From Bacteroidota bacterium (GTDB lineage Bacteria; Bacteroidota; Bacteroidia; Sphingobacteriales; Sphingobacteriaceae): DNA of 46,234 nt. The stretch lies in NCBI GenBank assembly GCA_013289045.1, contig JABDAU010000023.1:1-46234 (forward strand), read 5' to 3'. Positions 43,868 through 46,234 of this stretch are shown here, in pieces. The translations under genes were made by a program, and so were the position numbers. The notes beneath the pieces were generated by a model that saw only the letters and a program-made list of their open reading frames with translations, was not told the DNA's origin and searched no databases. Positions within the stretch are counted from its first letter, which is position 1. Every line of letters begins with the position of its first letter.

Positions 43868-44222
43868 ATACAGGTATTTTAATAAGGTTATTTAAAAGTT
43901 AATACTCAAGCACTGCCGTACCCTTTTGTTTTCAACCAAGCAGGGTAACAAAAATTATAGATTAAAATGGAATTGAGTTGTTTAATTAGTGTATAAGTAA
44001 CACTTAATGCAAATAAAAGAATAATTATTGAAAATTTCTATATTTTTATCAGAAAGCATAAGTGAGTAGTTTACTGCTAAAAACAGCCTGATTGATATTC
44101 TAAATATACAGTTGCGTAAACTTTCCGCTCTGTTTTGATAAATGTTTGGTTATTTCAATAAACGTTAATTGTTATATGTACGCTTAAATTTATTTCTCTG
44201 CTAATTAAAAAAAAGATCATTC

Positions 44223-44257
44223 TTTTGCACCTGATATTATCGGAAGTTATATATTTG
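44223..44257 (+). promoter_or_regulatory. Predicted promoter for the hybrid sensor gene
   Basis: A TTTTG (44223-44227) and a perfect -7 box TATATTTG (44250-44257) are spaced by 22 bp, within the Bacteroidota range. Transcription would start at about 44262 and leave an unusually long leader of about 300 nt before the sensor start. Confidence 0.55.
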
Positions 44258-44287
44258 CTAATAAATGTTCCTTTAACATTTATTAGC
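44257..44287 (+). promoter_or_regulatory. 13-bp perfect dyad at the predicted transcription start
   Basis: GCTAATAAATGTT and AACATTTATTAGC pair perfectly around a 5-nt loop. The left arm covers the expected transcription start of the promoter just described, so it fits an operator better than a terminator. A role as a leader hairpin is also possible. Confidence 0.5.
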
Positions 44288-44564
44288 CGGTTCATCTGGT
44301 ATAATAAGCCGATTGTAATATTTGAACTAATTAATAAGCCATAATAAATAACGATAAGTTAAAAAGGTTAATGACGGCCTGATTATTATTTACCAACTTA
44401 GCTGGAGATGAATAAATTCCGGGCCATTTACTTTACTAAATAAAACATTTTATTTATCTCAGCATCAACTGAGGTATACATCGGCATGCCGGTTTTATCG
44501 GGTATATCATTAAGTTTTTAAGTTGTTATATAGTATTTTACATTTTTATCTCAAGTAATTATTG

Positions 44565-46234
44565 TTGAAGCGACGGGAGCCTAAAATTCTCTTATTATTA
44601 TTTTTGTGGCTGATTGGCTTGGAAAAATGCATAGCGCAGGATGCAAGCGGTCGGCCGAACGATACTGTACGGCTAAAAAATTATGCTGTTAGTAAATATT
44701 CGGCGAATGATGGGCTGCCCTCAAATGCGACAACTTGCGCGCTGACCGACAGGAATGGGTTTCTTTGGATAGGTACTGAAAATGGCCTTTGCCGATTTGA
44801 TGGCTATACATTTAAAACTTTTGTTAATATACCCGGAGATTCGACCAGCCTCACTAATAATTATATTAATACAATTACGCTGGACAATAAGGGGCGGATA
44901 TGGGTTGGTACGCTTGATGGTTTGAACCTGCTCGATCCGGTAACGGAAAAATTCAGGCAATTTTCGCATGCCGATCATAAACCGGGGTCACTAAGTAATA
45001 ACAAGGTATGGTCGTTACTCGCCGACAGGGAAGATGAAATATGGATCGGTACGGACGATGGTTTCGACAGGTATATTGAGCAAAAGGGCGGTTTTGAGAT
45101 TTTTCAGCCTAATGCATCAAACCCGCATAGTATAAAAGGAAAGTCAGTTAATTCAATTATCGAGGACAGGCAAGGCAACCTGTGGCTGGGAAACTGGAGC
45201 ACGGGCCTTAATCTTTTTAACAGGAAGTCACGATCTTTTACCAATTTCCCGCAGGTGAGGCTTCCTAATCAGCGAAACCCCAATGATGTCTGGACGCTTT
45301 GCTGGGATACAGATCAGAATATCTGGGTAGGCACTTACTGGAACGGGCTGTTTAAATTTAATACCACTACGCATACCTATACCGCATACCCATGCCCGGA
45401 TAAGGAGAACCGTTCGGTATTTCGCATTATCAACCTTGACAACAAGTTTATCATGGCATGCGGCAATACCGGGTTTTACAGCATCAACACACAAACCAAT
45501 ACATGGAAACAGCCTGACAATTTTTTAGGCTTTCAGCAGGCAGGACTGTACCGCGATAAAAACGGAATTATATGGATGTGCGCTCTTAATGGGCTGATTA
45601 AGTTTGATAACAGGCAGTATAAATTCCAATTTCAGCCTTTTATCAAAGCAAACCGTATCATTACCAGTTTACTGGTAAGGGGTGGCAGTCTGTGGGTGGG
45701 CTCAAACAATGGCCTTATTGTTATCAATCCTGACGGACGTACAAATATAATGCTCCATTCCACAAACCCTAATAGTCTTGGCAGTAATGATATCCATAAG
45801 TTATACCAGGATGGCGAAGGGAGACTGTGGGTATTAACCGAGTACGGGTTTGATGAATATAATGATAAAACGGGTATATTTATTCATCACTTTCACCACT
45901 CCAGTTTAGGCGGCCTTTTTAATGAGGATGTTTTTCGTGATATACTGGAGGTACGGCCCGGGGAATACTGGCTGGCCACTGATGCAGGCCTGAAGATATA
46001 CGACAGCCATACCAATACCTTTACGCACTACTACAACCAGGAAAACAACCCCTATTCGGTAAGCAGTAATCACCTGTACACGCTCGTAAAGGATATTAAT
46101 GGCGACATATGGGCCAGTACCGAAGGCGGTGGCCTTGACCGTTTCGATCAGCGTACAAAGCGGTTCTACCGGTACGGAGCGAATGACAAGCAAACGGGCT
46201 CGGTAAGCAGCAACAATGTTCATCATATCTTCCT
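44565..46234 (+). CDS. Hybrid two-component system sensor, propeller part (partial, TTG start)
   Basis: The frame is open to the right edge (556 codons visible). There is no ATG between the upstream stop (44556) and the first domain. Adjacent TTG codons at 44562 and 44565 precede KRREPKILLLLFLWLIGLEKCIAQ, a good signal peptide, so a TTG start is likely. The visible part is a series of two-component-regulator propeller repeats of the form NGFLWIGTENGLCRFDGYTF, GRIWVGTLDGLNLLDP, EIWIGTDDGFDRY, GNLWLGNWSTGLNLF and GEGRLWVLTEYGFDEY, about ten blades in all. This is the periplasmic sensor of PUL hybrid systems, which continue into a kinase, receiver and AraC regulator outside the window. It may control PUL2 or a locus further right. 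Confidence 0.9.
   Translation, partial: MKRREPKILLLLFLWLIGLEKCIAQDASGRPNDTVRLKNYAVSKYSANDGLPSNATTCALTDRNGFLWIGTENGLCRFDGYTFKTFVNIPGDSTSLTNNYINTITLDNKGRIWVGTLDGLNLLDPVTEKFRQFSHADHKPGSLSNNKVWSLLADREDEIWIGTDDGFDRYIEQKGGFEIFQPNASNPHSIKGKSVNSIIEDRQGNLWLGNWSTGLNLFNRKSRSFTNFPQVRLPNQRNPNDVWTLCWDTDQNIWVGTYWNGLFKFNTTTHTYTAYPCPDKENRSVFRIINLDNKFIMACGNTGFYSINTQTNTWKQPDNFLGFQQAGLYRDKNGIIWMCALNGLIKFDNRQYKFQFQPFIKANRIITSLLVRGGSLWVGSNNGLIVINPDGRTNIMLHSTNPNSLGSNDIHKLYQDGEGRLWVLTEYGFDEYNDKTGIFIHHFHHSSLGGLFNEDVFRDILEVRPGEYWLATDAGLKIYDSHTNTFTHYYNQENNPYSVSSNHLYTLVKDINGDIWASTEGGGLDRFDQRTKRFYRYGANDKQTGSVSSNNVHHIF

Larger units (their letters stand above)
43868..44564. other. AT-rich 697-bp intergenic region between GH27 and the hybrid sensor
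   Basis: This region separates the divergent GH27 and sensor genes. I see no protein-like frame. It contains the predicted promoter at 44223-44257 and the dyad at 44257-44287, both listed separately. The rest is low-complexity AT-rich sequence. Confidence 0.7.

Noticed and set aside
44109..44128. GCGTAAACTTTCCGC resembling half of the LacI operator upstream of GH27
   Set aside because: Only one half-site matches; the second half differs and the dyad is lost.
1..46234. CRISPR arrays, insertion sequences, tRNA or rRNA genes
   Set aside because: No direct-repeat array, transposase frame or RNA gene was recognised in either strand.

Overview
The window is chromosomal DNA from a Bacteroidota bacterium, most likely Sphingobacteriaceae (Mucilaginibacter/Pedobacter-like). 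The signs are two SusC/SusD pairs, an ECF sigma/FecR couple feeding an STN-bearing SusC, TAnnTTTG-type -7 boxes, hybrid-sensor propellers and many exported glycoside hydrolases. This taxonomic call is inference from gene content. No tRNA, rRNA, IS element, prophage or CRISPR array was seen.

Layout. (1) 1-2281, minus: an open frame cut by the left edge that joins a membrane/AraC-type regulator in frame to a MacB/FtsX-type ABC permease. (2) 2369-2509, minus: a 46-residue small protein. (3) 2616-11635: polysaccharide utilisation locus 1 (PUL1), with divergent ECF sigma and FecR genes, SusC with STN domain, SusD, a GH99-like/WbsX-type enzyme and L-rhamnose mutarotase. (4) 11848-17431, minus: three genes coupled by ATGA overlaps, encoding a CHASE2 membrane sensor, an exported unknown protein and an exported WD40-caspase protein. 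(5) 17726-22861, plus: BlaI repressor, M56/BlaR1-type peptidase, outer-membrane beta-barrel protein and a small coiled-coil membrane protein. (6) 22995-23729, minus: peptidase E-like protein, followed by about 400 bp without a convincing gene. (7) 24139-46234: a large second locus (PUL2), with GH51, GH92, myo-inositol oxygenase, an SSS symporter, GH28, an HGSNAT-like membrane acyltransferase, GH89, SusD, SusC, a LacI regulator, GH27, and a hybrid two-component sensor cut by the right edge.

How the genes may work together. In PUL2 every hydrolase belongs to a family acting mainly on alpha-linked terminal residues, and each carries a plain signal peptide. SusCD would import a small glycan that is trimmed in the periplasm to release galactose, arabinose, mannose, GlcNAc, a uronic acid and apparently myo-inositol. 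The symporter would take up inositol and the cytoplasmic oxygenase would convert it to glucuronate. Two near-identical copies (23 of 24 bases) of a LacI-type operator sit before the LacI gene and before the symporter, tying inositol catabolism to that regulator. This enzyme set matches the composition of plant glycosyl inositol phosphoryl ceramide (GIPC) head groups better than a conventional polymer, and is the main candidate for an undescribed system. The second candidate is the CHASE2/unknown/WD40-caspase operon, whose three products all appear to meet in the periplasm.
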